Assembly: GCA_963703605.1 (NCBI GenBank)
Contig: CAVPFC010000046.1
Span: forward strand, 1-64,000
DNA length: 64,000 nt
Source of the DNA: DASXKD01 sp963703605
GTDB taxonomy: Bacteria > Actinomycetota > Actinomycetes > Streptosporangiales > Streptosporangiaceae
Reading direction: 5' to 3'
Every line of letters starts with the position of its first letter. The first letter of the stretch is position 1. The notes below the pieces were generated by a model that was not told the origin of the DNA, did no database searches, and was given only the letters and a program-made list of their open reading frames with translations. The position numbers and the translations under genes are program-made. Of this stretch, positions 24,387 to 33,224 are shown piece by piece.

Positions 24387-25253
24387 ATGCACCGACTCCC
24401 TCGCATCCTGACCTGCGCCATGATCGCCGTGCTGCCGGCCTTCGGCCTGACGGCCGGGTTAAGCACGGCCGCCAGCGCCAGCCCCGTCGGCACCACCGCC
24501 CGGCCGGCCCCCGCCGGAGCCGACGCAATGGCCCTCGCGATCATCAAGCACCTCCGGGTCGGCCAGCACGCCACCGACCATCGCCTGCCCGGCGTGTCCC
24601 GGGTCAAGGGGCTGAGCCAGGCGCAAAGCACGAACTGGTCCGGATACGCCGACACCGGCAGCAACTTCTCCAAGGTGACCGGCAGCTGGAGCGAGCCAGG
24701 CGCCAGTTGCTCGCGCGGCACGACCTACGCGGCCTTCTGGGTCGGCATCGACGGCTACAACAGCACCAGCGTGGAGCAGGACGGCACTTTCATCGAGTGC
24801 TACCAGCGCCACGCCTACCAGTACAGCTGGTGGGAGATGTACCCGACCAACGACATCCAGGTCGTCGGCCAATCCGTGGCAGCCGGTGACAGCATCAGCG
24901 CCTCCGTGGTGCGCAGCGGCGGCAGCTACACCCTCAGCGTCACCGACTCCACCCACCCGGCGAACAGCTTCACCACCACGCAGAGCTGCTCGGGCTGCGC
25001 GAACAGCAGCGCCGAGTGGATCGCCGAGGCACCGTGCTGCACCAGCAGCGGCGGCATCCTGCCGCTTGCCGACTTCGGCACCTGGAACGAGAGCGGTGCG
25101 ACGGTGACCGAGGGCAGCACCTCCGGCGTCATCTCCTCGTTCACCGATGACGAGATCACCATGGTGGACAACTCCGGCCTCGTCAAGGCCCAGCCTGGCC
25201 CGCTGAACGGCAGCGGCAACGGGTTCTCCGTCACCTGGGAGCGCAGCAGCTAA
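24387..25253 (+). CDS. secreted G1-family (glutamic) peptidase
   Basis: 288 residues: signal peptide (1-32), short propeptide, then a G1/eqolisin domain from STNWSGYAD (81). Catalytic Gln is expected at Gln 131 (SVEQDGT) and catalytic Glu in AEWIAE (210-214). YSWWEMYP and the closing TMVDNSG region fit the double beta-sandwich. Glutamic peptidases act at acid pH; the well-known ones are fungal, but bacterial members exist. Start at 24387 with GAGAGG upstream. Four Cys in the mature part may form disulphides. Confidence 0.85.
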   Translation: MHRLPRILTCAMIAVLPAFGLTAGLSTAASASPVGTTARPAPAGADAMALAIIKHLRVGQHATDHRLPGVSRVKGLSQAQSTNWSGYADTGSNFSKVTGSWSEPGASCSRGTTYAAFWVGIDGYNSTSVEQDGTFIECYQRHAYQYSWWEMYPTNDIQVVGQSVAAGDSISASVVRSGGSYTLSVTDSTHPANSFTTTQSCSGCANSSAEWIAEAPCCTSSGGILPLADFGTWNESGATVTEGSTSGVISSFTDDEITMVDNSGLVKAQPGPLNGSGNGFSVTWERSS

Positions 25254-25281
25254 CAGCCGGCTCCCCGGTCCCGCCCGGAGT

Positions 25282-25339
25282 GGGCCGTGGATGTGCAGAA
25301 GCTGCCCCAAGAAGGGCACCAGGCTCGCATCCACGGCCC
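25282..25339. terminator. bidirectional hairpin between convergent genes
   Basis: GGGCCGTGGATG (25282-25293) pairs perfectly with CATCCACGGCCC (25328-25339). Inside, GCCC and GGGC around CAAGAA form a second small stem. It sits between the stop codons of the G1 peptidase and the EF-G-like gene, so it can terminate both. Confidence 0.75.
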
Positions 25340-25346
25340 GGGGCTC

Positions 25347-27494
25347 TTACTCCTTGGCCTCGGCGGCGACCTTGTCGGCCAGGTGCGACGGCAGCGCCTC
25401 GTAGCGCAGGAAGGTCCGGGTGAACGATCCGGTGCCCTGGGACATCGACCGCAGGTCGATCGCGTAGCGGGTGATCTCCAGCTCGGGGATCTCGGCCCTG
25501 ACCAGGGTCCGCCCGCCCGGGGGCACCGGCTCGGTGCCGAGCACGCGCCCGCGCCGGGAGGACAGGTCCGACATGACCGCGCCGACGTAGTCGTCCGGCA
25601 CCAGCACGGACACCTCGTCCACGGGTTCCAGCAGCGACACCTTGGCCCTGTCGGCGGCGTCCCGCAGCGCGGCCCGGCCAGCCTTCTGGAACGCCATGTC
25701 CGAGGAGTCCACCGAGTGCGCCTTGCCGTCGAACAGGGTGACCCTGATGTCCACCATCGGGTACCCGGCCACGACGCCCTGCTCCATCTGGGCCCGGACG
25801 CCCTTCTCGACCGAGGGGATGAACTGCCGTGGCACCACGCCGCCGACGATCTTGTCCACGAACTCCAGGCCGGAGCCGGACGGCAGCGGCTCCACCTCGA
25901 TGTGCGCGATGCCGAACTCGCCGTGACCGCCGGTCTGCTTGACGTTCCGGCCCAGCCCCTGCGCCTTGCTGGCGACCGTCTCGCGGAGCGGCACGCGCAG
26001 CTCTACCTTTTCCACCGCGACCCCGTGCCGGGTCGCCAGCCGGTCGAGCATCACGTCGGCGTGGGCCTCGCCCATGGTCCAGAGCACGAGCTGATGGGTC
26101 TCGGAGTTATTCTCCATGCGCAGCGTCGGGTCCTCGGCCACCAGGCGGGACAGCGCCTGGGACAGCTTGTCCTCGTCCGCCTTGGACTTGGCCGTGATGG
26201 CGATCGGCAGCAGCGGCTCGGGCATGCTCCACGGCTCCATCAGCAGCGGCCGCTCCTTGCTGGACAGCGTGTCGCCGCTTTCCGCGGTGGACAGCTTCGC
26301 GACCGCGCAGATGTCCCCGGCGGCGCAGGCCGCCACCGGGCGCTGCAGCTTGCCGAGGGGTGAGGTCAGCGCGCCGACGCGCTCATCGTTGTCGTGGTCG
26401 GCGTGGCCGCGTTCGGCCTGCCCATGCCCGGACACGTGCACCACGGTGTCGGGGCGCAGCGTGCCGGAGAACACGCGGACCAGGCTGATCCGGCCCACGT
26501 AGGGGTCCGAGGTGGTCTTGACGACCTCGGCCAGCAGCGGCCCGTTGGGGTCGCTGGACAGGCCGCTCACCGGCTTGCCGTCCACCGAGGTGACGGCGGG
26601 CAGCGGGTGCTCCTGCGGCGACGGGAACGCCTGGGTGATGACTTCGAGCAGCTCCTCCATGCCGACCCCCTGCGGGGCGGAGGAGGCCAGCACCGGGTAG
26701 AACGTGCCCAGCGCGACCGCCTTCTCCAGGTCCTCGATCAGGCCCTTCGGGTCGATCTGCTCACCGGAGAGGTAGGCCTCCATGAGGCTCTCGTCTTCGC
26801 TCTCCTGGATGATCCCCTCGATCAGGGCGCCCCGTGCCTCCTCGATCCGGTCGGCATCCGCCGGGTCGGGGTCCCGCTCGGTGCGGGTGCCGCCCGAGTA
26901 GTCGAACATGCGGCCCGACAGCAGCCCGATCAGGCCCTTCAGGTCGGTGCCCGCGCCCCCGACGGGCAGGTACAGCGGCGCCACCGAGTCGCCGAACGCC
27001 TCCCGGCACGCGGCCATGGCCTGGTTGAAGTCGCCGCGCTGATGGTCGATCTTCGTGATCACCACGGCGCGGGGCATGCCGACCGCGGCGCACTCCTCCC
27101 ACAGCATCTTGGTGAGGCCGTCCACGCCCTCGGTCGCGGACACGACGAACAGCGCCGCATCGGCCGCCCGCAGCCCGGCGCGCAGGTCTCCGGTGAAGTC
27201 GGCGTAGCCGGGGGTGTCGAGCAGGTTGACCTTGACCCCCGCGTGGACCAGCGGGGCCAGGGTGAGGTTGACCGAGCGCTGCTGCCTGATCTCCACCTCG
27301 TCGAAGTCGCTGACGGTCGTGCCATCCTCCACGCGGCCCGTCCGCTGGATGGCCCCGGTCGCGCTCAGCAGCGCTTCGACCAGCGTGGTCTTCCCTGCAC
27401 CGGAATGGCCGACCAGCGCGACGTTGCGCACGCCTCCTGGCTGGTCGGCCGCTGGTGCACCGCCCGCGGCAGTCGATCCTCTCCGGTCAGCCAT
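25347..27494 (-). CDS. elongation factor G-like protein (EF-G2)
   Basis: 715 residues with GTPase motifs GHSGAGKTT, DTPGYADF and TKIDHQ, then the EF-G domains II-V. G1-G4 are those of the EF-G2 class rather than the housekeeping FusA: NKxD is TKID, and the switch segment (VSDFDEVEIRQQRSVN) is divergent. EF-G2 of mycobacteria binds GTP but its function in translocation is doubtful. Start ATG at 27494 is six bases after AGGAGG. It is divergent from pgsA. This is not the fusA of the str operon. Confidence 0.85.
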   Translation of the reverse strand: MADRRGSTAAGGAPAADQPGGVRNVALVGHSGAGKTTLVEALLSATGAIQRTGRVEDGTTVSDFDEVEIRQQRSVNLTLAPLVHAGVKVNLLDTPGYADFTGDLRAGLRAADAALFVVSATEGVDGLTKMLWEECAAVGMPRAVVITKIDHQRGDFNQAMAACREAFGDSVAPLYLPVGGAGTDLKGLIGLLSGRMFDYSGGTRTERDPDPADADRIEEARGALIEGIIQESEDESLMEAYLSGEQIDPKGLIEDLEKAVALGTFYPVLASSAPQGVGMEELLEVITQAFPSPQEHPLPAVTSVDGKPVSGLSSDPNGPLLAEVVKTTSDPYVGRISLVRVFSGTLRPDTVVHVSGHGQAERGHADHDNDERVGALTSPLGKLQRPVAACAAGDICAVAKLSTAESGDTLSSKERPLLMEPWSMPEPLLPIAITAKSKADEDKLSQALSRLVAEDPTLRMENNSETHQLVLWTMGEAHADVMLDRLATRHGVAVEKVELRVPLRETVASKAQGLGRNVKQTGGHGEFGIAHIEVEPLPSGSGLEFVDKIVGGVVPRQFIPSVEKGVRAQMEQGVVAGYPMVDIRVTLFDGKAHSVDSSDMAFQKAGRAALRDAADRAKVSLLEPVDEVSVLVPDDYVGAVMSDLSSRRGRVLGTEPVPPGGRTLVRAEIPELEITRYAIDLRSMSQGTGSFTRTFLRYEALPSHLADKVAAEAKE

Positions 27495-27633
27495 CGTCGC
27501 CTCCTGCTGTTGTTCAGCTGCGTTAGACCAGCCTTTACCCGCTGGCCACCGGACCACAAGCCCCCGGCCAGAATCGCCCGGTACCTGACCCCGCCAGTAC
27601 TGTGTGCCCGGTGGATCCTAAGATCGGACGGCC

Positions 27634-28284
27634 ATGCTGAACGTGCTGCGGCCCGCACTGTCCCGCGTGCTGACCCCGGTCGCGGAACTGCTCGCGCGCA
27701 CGCCGGTCACGCCCAACTCGATCACGATCACCGGCACCGCCGGAGTGGTCGCGGGCGCGCTGTGGCTGTTCCCGATCGGCCACCTGTTCGCGGGCACGAT
27801 GGTGTGCACGGGGTTCGTGTTCGCCGACATGCTCGACGGCGTGCTGGCCAGGGTCAAGGGGACCAGCGGCGCGTTCGGCGCGTTCCTCGACTCCACCCTC
27901 GACCGGATCGCGGACGCGGCGGTCTTCGCCGGCCTCACCATCTACCTGGTCCGCAGCCGGCAGGACACGCTCGCCTGCGTGGCGCTGTTCTGCCTGGTCG
28001 CAGGCGCCCTGATCTCCTACGCCAAGGCGCGCGCGGAGGGGCTGGGCATCCCGTGCGACGTCGGCTTCGCCGAGCGCACCGAGCGGATGCTTCTTGCCCT
28101 GGTCCCGGCGGGCCTGACCGGGCTCGGGGTTCCGTATGTTCTTCCCATCGGGCTGTGGGTGCTTGCGGCGCTGTCGGTGGTGACCTTCGGGCAGCGGGTG
28201 GCGGCCGTCCGGCGCGGGGCCGGCCACGGCCAGCCCGGCGGTGTGGAACCACCGGGCCAGCCCAGGACAGGAGCGCCGGCATGA
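27634..28284 (+). CDS. pgsA: phosphatidylinositol phosphate synthase
   Basis: 216 residues, multi-pass membrane protein with the CDP-alcohol phosphotransferase motif DMLDGVLARVKGTSG followed by FLDSTLDRIAD, giving the full D-x2-DG-x2-AR-x8-G-x3-D-x3-D pattern. It joins CDP-diacylglycerol and inositol phosphate to give phosphatidylinositol phosphate. The order pgsA-patA-pimA is that of phosphatidylinositol mannoside synthesis in actinobacteria. Its stop overlaps the ATG of the next gene. Confidence 0.92.
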   Translation: MLNVLRPALSRVLTPVAELLARTPVTPNSITITGTAGVVAGALWLFPIGHLFAGTMVCTGFVFADMLDGVLARVKGTSGAFGAFLDSTLDRIADAAVFAGLTIYLVRSRQDTLACVALFCLVAGALISYAKARAEGLGIPCDVGFAERTERMLLALVPAGLTGLGVPYVLPIGLWVLAALSVVTFGQRVAAVRRGAGHGQPGGVEPPGQPRTGAPA

Positions 28285-29354
28285 GCAAGGCATGGTCCAC
28301 CGTCAAGGGCCGCCTGATCGCCGCGTCCTACGCGGCCGGCTGGTGGCTGGTCTGCCGGGTGCCCGAGTCGTGGGGCCGGTGGGTGTTCCACCAGGCCGGC
28401 GACATCGCCTGGCGCCGGCAGGGGCACGGGGTGGAGGTGCTCGAGGCGAACCTGCGCCGGGTCATCGGGCCGGAGGCGACCGGCAAGGAACTGCGCGCGC
28501 TGTCCCGCGCGGCGATGAGCTCCTACGCCAGGTACTGGTTCGAGGTCTTCCGGCTGCCGGTGATCAGCAGCGAGCGGCTCTTGACCGGGATGGGCTTCGT
28601 CCCGGGCGAGGCCGAGGTGCACGCGGCGCTCGCGGCGGGCCGTGGCGTCGTGCTCGCCCTGCCGCACATGGGCAACTGGGACCAGGCCGGCGCGTGGATC
28701 ATCGCCACGGGCGTGCCCCGGTTCACCACCGTGGCCGAGCGGCTCGAGCCCGAGTCGCTGGCCCGCCGGTTCTTCGCCTTCCGGGAGGGACTGGGTTTCG
28801 AGGTGCTCCCGGCGACCGGCGAGGTGTCCCGGTTCGGGACCCTCGCCCGGCGGCTGCGGGACGGCGGCCTGGTGTGCCTGCCCGCCGACCGGGACGTGAC
28901 CGGCAGCGGGATCAAGGTCGAATTCTTCGGGGAGCAGGCCCTGATGATGGGCGGGTCCGCCGCGCTGGCCGTGCAGACCGGCGCGGCGCTGATGCCCGTT
29001 ACGCTGTGGTTCAAGGATCAGGGCTGGGGAGCTCACATCCATGAGGAGATCCCGGTGCCCGTCGAGGGCAGCAGGCGCGAGAAGGTCCTCGCGATGACGC
29101 AGCAGCTGGCCGGGATCTTCGAGGCAGGCATTCGGGCCCACCCGCAGGACTGGCACATGCTCCAGCGGGTGTTCGTCGCCGACCTGGACCTGGCCCGGCT
29201 CGCCAGGGCGGAGGAGCGGGCTCGCTCCGAGGCCACGGACGGGAACGGCGCAGCCGCCGAGGGCAACGGCGCGGCCGGGAACGGCGCCGGCTCCGGGGGA
29301 CCGGCCGATGGCCGGGCGGCGCTCGACGGCCAGCCGGATGGGAGCGGGCCGTGA
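28281..29354 (+). CDS. patA: phosphatidylinositol mannoside acyltransferase
   Basis: 357 residues of the LpxL/HtrB lysophospholipid acyltransferase fold. LALPHMGNWDQAG carries the HxxxxD catalytic pair in the form HMGNWD, followed by TVAERLEPESL and PADRDVTGSGIKVEFFG. It acylates the mannose of PIM. The last 60 residues form an Ala/Gly/Glu/Asn-rich tail with GNGAA repeats. Start overlaps the pgsA stop (ATGA), and its stop overlaps the GTG of pimA. Confidence 0.9.
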   Translation: MSKAWSTVKGRLIAASYAAGWWLVCRVPESWGRWVFHQAGDIAWRRQGHGVEVLEANLRRVIGPEATGKELRALSRAAMSSYARYWFEVFRLPVISSERLLTGMGFVPGEAEVHAALAAGRGVVLALPHMGNWDQAGAWIIATGVPRFTTVAERLEPESLARRFFAFREGLGFEVLPATGEVSRFGTLARRLRDGGLVCLPADRDVTGSGIKVEFFGEQALMMGGSAALAVQTGAALMPVTLWFKDQGWGAHIHEEIPVPVEGSRREKVLAMTQQLAGIFEAGIRAHPQDWHMLQRVFVADLDLARLARAEERARSEATDGNGAAAEGNGAAGNGAGSGGPADGRAALDGQPDGSGP

Positions 29355-30478
29355 GGATCGGGATGGTCTGCCCGTACACCTGGGAAGTGCCCGGCGGGGT
29401 GCAGGAGCACGTCAAGGACCTGACCGAGGCGCTGATCGGGCTGGGCCACGAGGTGTCGGTCATCTCCCCGGCCGACGACGACACCCCGCTGCCCCCCTAC
29501 GTGACGCCCGCCGGTCGCGCTATCCCGGTCCCGTACAACGGGTCGGTGGCGCGGCTGGCGTTCGGGTTCGTGTCCGCGGCCCGGGTTCGCAGGTGGGTCA
29601 AGGAGGGCGGGTTCGACGTGCTGCACGTGCACGAGCCGGCCGCCCCCAGCCTGTCCCTGCTGGCCTGCTGGGTCGCGGACGGGCCCATCGTGGCGACCGT
29701 GCACACGGCCAATGCGCGCTCGCGAGCCATGCACGCCGCCTACTTGCCCCTGCAGACCGCTCTGGAGAAGGTCAGCGGCTGGATCGCGGTGTCCGAGGCG
29801 GCCCGCACCACCCTGGTGGAGCACGTGGGCAGCGACGCGGTGCTGATCCCCAACGGGGTGACGGTCCGCCGCTACGAGAAGGCCAGCCCGCTGCCCGGCT
29901 GGCCCGGCACCGGCGGGGCGCTCGGCTTCCTCGGCCGGATGGACGAGCCGCGCAAGGGCCTGGCCGTGCTGCTGCGCGCGTTCGAGCTGCTGGCCAGCGA
30001 GCGGCCCGGGCTCCGGCTGCTGGTGGCGGGGCCGGGAGACGTCGAGGACGTGCGCGGCCGGGTGGCCCCGGCGTTCCGCGACCGGCTGATCCTGCTCGGC
30101 CGGGTGTCGCAGGAGGACAAGGCGCGCTTCTACCACTCGGTGGACGTGTTCTGCGCGCCCAACACCGGCGGCGAGAGCTTCGGCGTCGTGCTGATCGAGG
30201 CGATGGCGGCCGGCGCCCCCATCGCGGCCAGCGACCTGGAGGCGTTCCGGCTGGTGCTGCGGGACGGGCGGGCGGGCGAGCTGTTTCCCGCCGGTGACCC
30301 CGCCGCGCTGGCGGCCGCGGCGGGCCGGCTCCTCGACGACCCCTTCCTCCGGGGCCGGGTGTCGGCGGCGGCCACCGACGCGGTGCGCGCCTACGACTGG
30401 CCGATAGTGGCCCGCGACGTGGTCAAGGTCTACGAGGCCGTGGTTCCCGTGGCCGGCCAGGTGGCGGTCGCGCCGTGA
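29351..30478 (+). CDS. pimA: phosphatidylinositol alpha-mannosyltransferase
   Basis: 375 residues, GT4 family glycosyltransferase. N-terminal MVCPYTWEVPGGVQEHV, central HVHEP and HTANARS, then GRMDEPRKGL and the donor-binding PNTGGESFGVVLIEAMA EX7E region. It transfers mannose from GDP-mannose to phosphatidylinositol on the inner face of the membrane. GTG start overlapping the patA stop. Third gene of the PIM operon. Confidence 0.92.
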   Translation: MRIGMVCPYTWEVPGGVQEHVKDLTEALIGLGHEVSVISPADDDTPLPPYVTPAGRAIPVPYNGSVARLAFGFVSAARVRRWVKEGGFDVLHVHEPAAPSLSLLACWVADGPIVATVHTANARSRAMHAAYLPLQTALEKVSGWIAVSEAARTTLVEHVGSDAVLIPNGVTVRRYEKASPLPGWPGTGGALGFLGRMDEPRKGLAVLLRAFELLASERPGLRLLVAGPGDVEDVRGRVAPAFRDRLILLGRVSQEDKARFYHSVDVFCAPNTGGESFGVVLIEAMAAGAPIAASDLEAFRLVLRDGRAGELFPAGDPAALAAAAGRLLDDPFLRGRVSAAATDAVRAYDWPIVARDVVKVYEAVVPVAGQVAVAP

Positions 30479-30557
30479 CCTGCCCGGGGCGCCGCGGGTG
30501 CCCGCACCTGCGGCCTAGCCCGGCCGCGGGCCCGGCCCCGACTGGGGACGGCGCGCC

Positions 30558-31139
30558 GTGCTGACCGAAGTGATCCTCATCGTCGCCGCGGCGATCCTCG
30601 TCGGCGTCTACGTCTCCTGGCGCGCGGGCCGGCTGGACCGGCTCCATGCCCGGGTCGAGGGTGCGCGGGCGGCGCTCGACGCGGCCCTGGTCCGGCGCAG
30701 CGCCGTGGCGCTCGAACTGGCCGCTGGAGGGCTGCTGGACCCGGCGACGAGCCTGCTCATCGCGGGCGCCGCGCATGACGCCAGGGCCGCGGGCCAGCTC
30801 GACGAGCGGGCGCAGAGCGATCTCACCCGTGCCCTGCGGGCGGCGCTCAGCCAGCCGGGGTTCCGCACCGCCCTGGCCTCGCAGACCGGCGGGGACGAAC
30901 TGCTCGGCGAGCTCGAAGCCGCCGCCCACCAAGTGTTCCTGGCGCGCAAGTTCTACAACGACGCCGTTGCGGCCACCCGGTCGGCGCGGCGCAGGTGGCT
31001 GGTCCGGCTGCTGCGCCTGGCCGGTGGCGCCCCGCTGCCGGAGTTCTTCGAGATCGACGACTCGCTGGTGGCCGGCAACTCCGGCGGTCGCGGTGCCGAC
31101 ATGCCGCACCTCACCACCGGTGACTCGTCTGTCGCGTAG
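30558..31139 (+). CDS. LemA-like membrane protein
   Basis: 193 residues, GTG start. One N-terminal membrane segment (residues 3-22), then a helical domain with a LemA-like ending: ARKFYNDAVAATRSAR and PEFFEID. A conserved gene of similar kind sits downstream of pimA in other actinomycetes. The function is unknown. It lies between pimA and pdxS in the same direction. Confidence 0.65.
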   Translation: MLTEVILIVAAAILVGVYVSWRAGRLDRLHARVEGARAALDAALVRRSAVALELAAGGLLDPATSLLIAGAAHDARAAGQLDERAQSDLTRALRAALSQPGFRTALASQTGGDELLGELEAAAHQVFLARKFYNDAVAATRSARRRWLVRLLRLAGGAPLPEFFEIDDSLVAGNSGGRGADMPHLTTGDSSVA

Positions 31140-31148
31140 CGCCGCGGC

Positions 31149-31207
31149 GCAGCGCCACATCCGAAGAGCGAGCGCTGCCGCATCGGGGGTTCGGGGGCCG
31201 TCCCCCG
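31149..31207 (+). terminator. two-hairpin element after the LemA-like gene
   Basis: GCAGCGC (31149-31155) pairs with GCGCTGC (31172-31178) over a 16-base loop. It is followed by CGGGGG CCGT CCCCCG (31192-31207). Same order as the elements after yebC, ruvB and the sensor kinase, but without the UUCG loop in the first stem. Confidence 0.5.
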
Positions 31208-31283
31208 GCTAGCACGGTGCGCCTCTGGCGCTACCCGCGCCTACCATGGAACGAGCCGGTGTAGCAACTCAGTGAGGTTAATC

Positions 31284-32240
31284 GTGTCAGTCGTCAGTTC
31301 CGCAGCTAGTTCCGGGCCCCAGGACTCCAGGCCGGCGCAGACCGCTGCCGGGAATGTCCCGGTCACCGGGACCGCCCGGGTCAAGCGGGGTATGGCTGAC
31401 ATGCTCAAGGGTGGCGTGATCATGGATGTGGTCACGGCGGAGCAGGCGAGGATCGCTGAGGATGCCGGTGCGGTGGCGGTGATGGCGCTGGAGCGGGTGC
31501 CGGCCGATATCCGGGCGCAGGGCGGGGTCGCGCGGATGAGCGATCCGGGCATGATCGATCAGATCATCGCGGCGGTGTCGGTGCCGGTGATGGCCAAGTG
31601 CCGGATCGGGCATTTCGCGGAGGCGCAGGTGCTGCAGGCGGTGGGGGTGGATTACGTCGATGAGTCGGAGGTGCTGACTCCGGCTGATGAGGCGCATCAC
31701 GTGGATAAGTGGGCGTTCACGGTGCCGTTTGTGTGCGGGGCGACGAGTTTGGGGGAGGCGCTGCGGCGGCTGGCCGAGGGCGCGGCGATGATCCGGTCGA
31801 AGGGGGAGGCGGGCACGGGGAACGTGGTGGAGGCGACCCGGCATATGCGGCAGATCGGCGGGGAGATCGCCCGGCTGGGCTCGTTGCGGGCGGAGGAGCT
31901 GTTCGCCGCCGCCAAGGAGCTCCAGGCCCCCTATGACCTCGTCGCGGAGGTCGCGAGGGCGGGCCGGTTGCCGGTGGTGCTTTTCACTGCCGGCGGTATC
32001 GCCACCCCGGCGGATGCGGCGTTGATGATGCAGCTGGGCGCGGAGGGTGTGTTTGTGGGGTCGGGCATTTTCAAGTCTGGTGATCCGGCGCGCCGGGCGG
32101 CGGCGATTGTCAAGGCGACCACGTTTTACGACGACCCGGATGTGGTCGCCAAGGTGTCTCGGGGCCTCGGTGAGGCCATGGTCGGCATCAACACCGACAC
32201 CCTCGCGCCCGCCGACCGCTACGCGGGCCGCGGCTGGTAA
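31284..32240 (+). CDS. pdxS: pyridoxal 5'-phosphate synthase subunit PdxS
   Basis: 318 residues, TIM-barrel synthase that condenses ribose 5-phosphate, glyceraldehyde 3-phosphate and ammonia to PLP. Marks: KRGMADMLKGGVIMDVVTAEQA with the catalytic Lys, MALERVPADIRAQGGVARMSDP, KCRIGHFAEAQ, DESEVLTPADE and FVGSGIFKSGDP. The GTG at 31284 follows GAGG by six bases; a GTG at 31272 is also open. A Clp-N protein gene separates it from pdxT, which supplies its ammonia. Confidence 0.95.
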   Translation: MSVVSSAASSGPQDSRPAQTAAGNVPVTGTARVKRGMADMLKGGVIMDVVTAEQARIAEDAGAVAVMALERVPADIRAQGGVARMSDPGMIDQIIAAVSVPVMAKCRIGHFAEAQVLQAVGVDYVDESEVLTPADEAHHVDKWAFTVPFVCGATSLGEALRRLAEGAAMIRSKGEAGTGNVVEATRHMRQIGGEIARLGSLRAEELFAAAKELQAPYDLVAEVARAGRLPVVLFTAGGIATPADAALMMQLGAEGVFVGSGIFKSGDPARRAAAIVKATTFYDDPDVVAKVSRGLGEAMVGINTDTLAPADRYAGRGW

Positions 32241-32311
32241 AGAATCGGCGGCTCCCCGCTGGCTCGCAAGCCGCCTGGACCGCCCCCATGTAACTCCCTG
32301 GGAGCGCGGAG

Positions 32312-33100
32312 ATGTTTGAACGGTTCACCGACCGGGCGCGCCAAGTCGTTGTCCTGGCCCAAGAGGAAGCCCGGGAGCTGGGCCACTCCTACATCGGTAC
32401 CGAGCACATCCTGCTCGGCCTGCTCCGGGTGAGCGACGGCGTGGCTGCCCGGGCCCTGGAGTCGCTGGGGATCAGCCTGGACGCGGTCCGCGAGGAGGTC
32501 AGGCAGACCGTCGGGCTGGGCGAGACGAGCCAGCTGCCAAGCCACATCCCGTTCACCCCCCAGGCCAAGAAGGTGCTCGAGCTCTCGCTGCGCGAGGCGC
32601 TGCAACTGGGCCACAACTACATCGGCACCGAGCACATCCTGCTCGGCCTGGTCCGCGACAGTGAGGGCGTGGCGGCCCAGGTGCTGGTCAACCTGGGCGC
32701 GAACCTGAACCGGGTGCGCGCCGAGGTCATGCAGTTCGTCCGCGCCGGTGAGGCCGAGCCGGAGATGTTTCTGGCCGGCGAAAGCGCCGCCCCGGTCGCG
32801 GAGCAGGCAAGCTCGCCGCCCAGAACCGCACGCGCCAGCGCGGCACCTGGCCCGCCGGTCCGCGTGGTCGGCTCCCGGATCCAGCTCGAAAGCCTCAACG
32901 CCCGGATCGGCGAGGTGATCAGCCGCCTCGAGGAGATCGCGGAGCGGCTCGCCGCGATCGAAGGCCACCTGGCCGCGGGGCGCCCGGCCGCCGCGCGGGC
33001 ACCACGCAAGCCGCCGGCCAGGAAGCCCAAGCCACCTGCGGCGCAGCCGCCCGGCGCGGACGACCCGGCCGCCGGCGGCGGCGAGGCAGAGCAGGACTGA
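32312..33100 (+). CDS. stand-alone Clp N-terminal-domain protein (ClpC2-like)
   Basis: 262 residues. Two Clp-N repeats fill residues 1-150: FTDRARQVVVLAQEEARELGHSYIGTEHILLGLL, then FTPQAKKVLELSLREALQLGHNYIGTEHILLGLV. No Walker motif or AAA domain follows, so it cannot unfold proteins itself. The C terminus has a coiled-coil-like stretch (about 195-225, RIGEVISRLEEIAERLAAIEGHL) and a Lys/Pro/Ala tail. The mycobacterial ClpC2 is a similar stand-alone copy and is known to bind ClpC1-targeting antibiotics. It could be an adaptor or a decoy. Its location between pdxS and pdxT is unusual. Confidence 0.82.
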   Translation: MFERFTDRARQVVVLAQEEARELGHSYIGTEHILLGLLRVSDGVAARALESLGISLDAVREEVRQTVGLGETSQLPSHIPFTPQAKKVLELSLREALQLGHNYIGTEHILLGLVRDSEGVAAQVLVNLGANLNRVRAEVMQFVRAGEAEPEMFLAGESAAPVAEQASSPPRTARASAAPGPPVRVVGSRIQLESLNARIGEVISRLEEIAERLAAIEGHLAAGRPAAARAPRKPPARKPKPPAAQPPGADDPAAGGGEAEQD

Positions 33101-33224
33101 GCGCGGCTGCGGTCGGCCGCCGGCGGGATTGAATCCGTCTGCGCAGGTGTTTTACCTAGCTTGGGGCCAGACAGTGCCCGGCTACCCTCGTTATCAGGGT
33201 GGAAAGAGTTGCGGAGGTTTGCCA

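Noticed and set aside
26394..28280. Long plus-strand frame upstream of patA
   Set aside because: It is antisense to the EF-G-like gene and then a shadow of pgsA; only the part from 28281 has a protein-family match.
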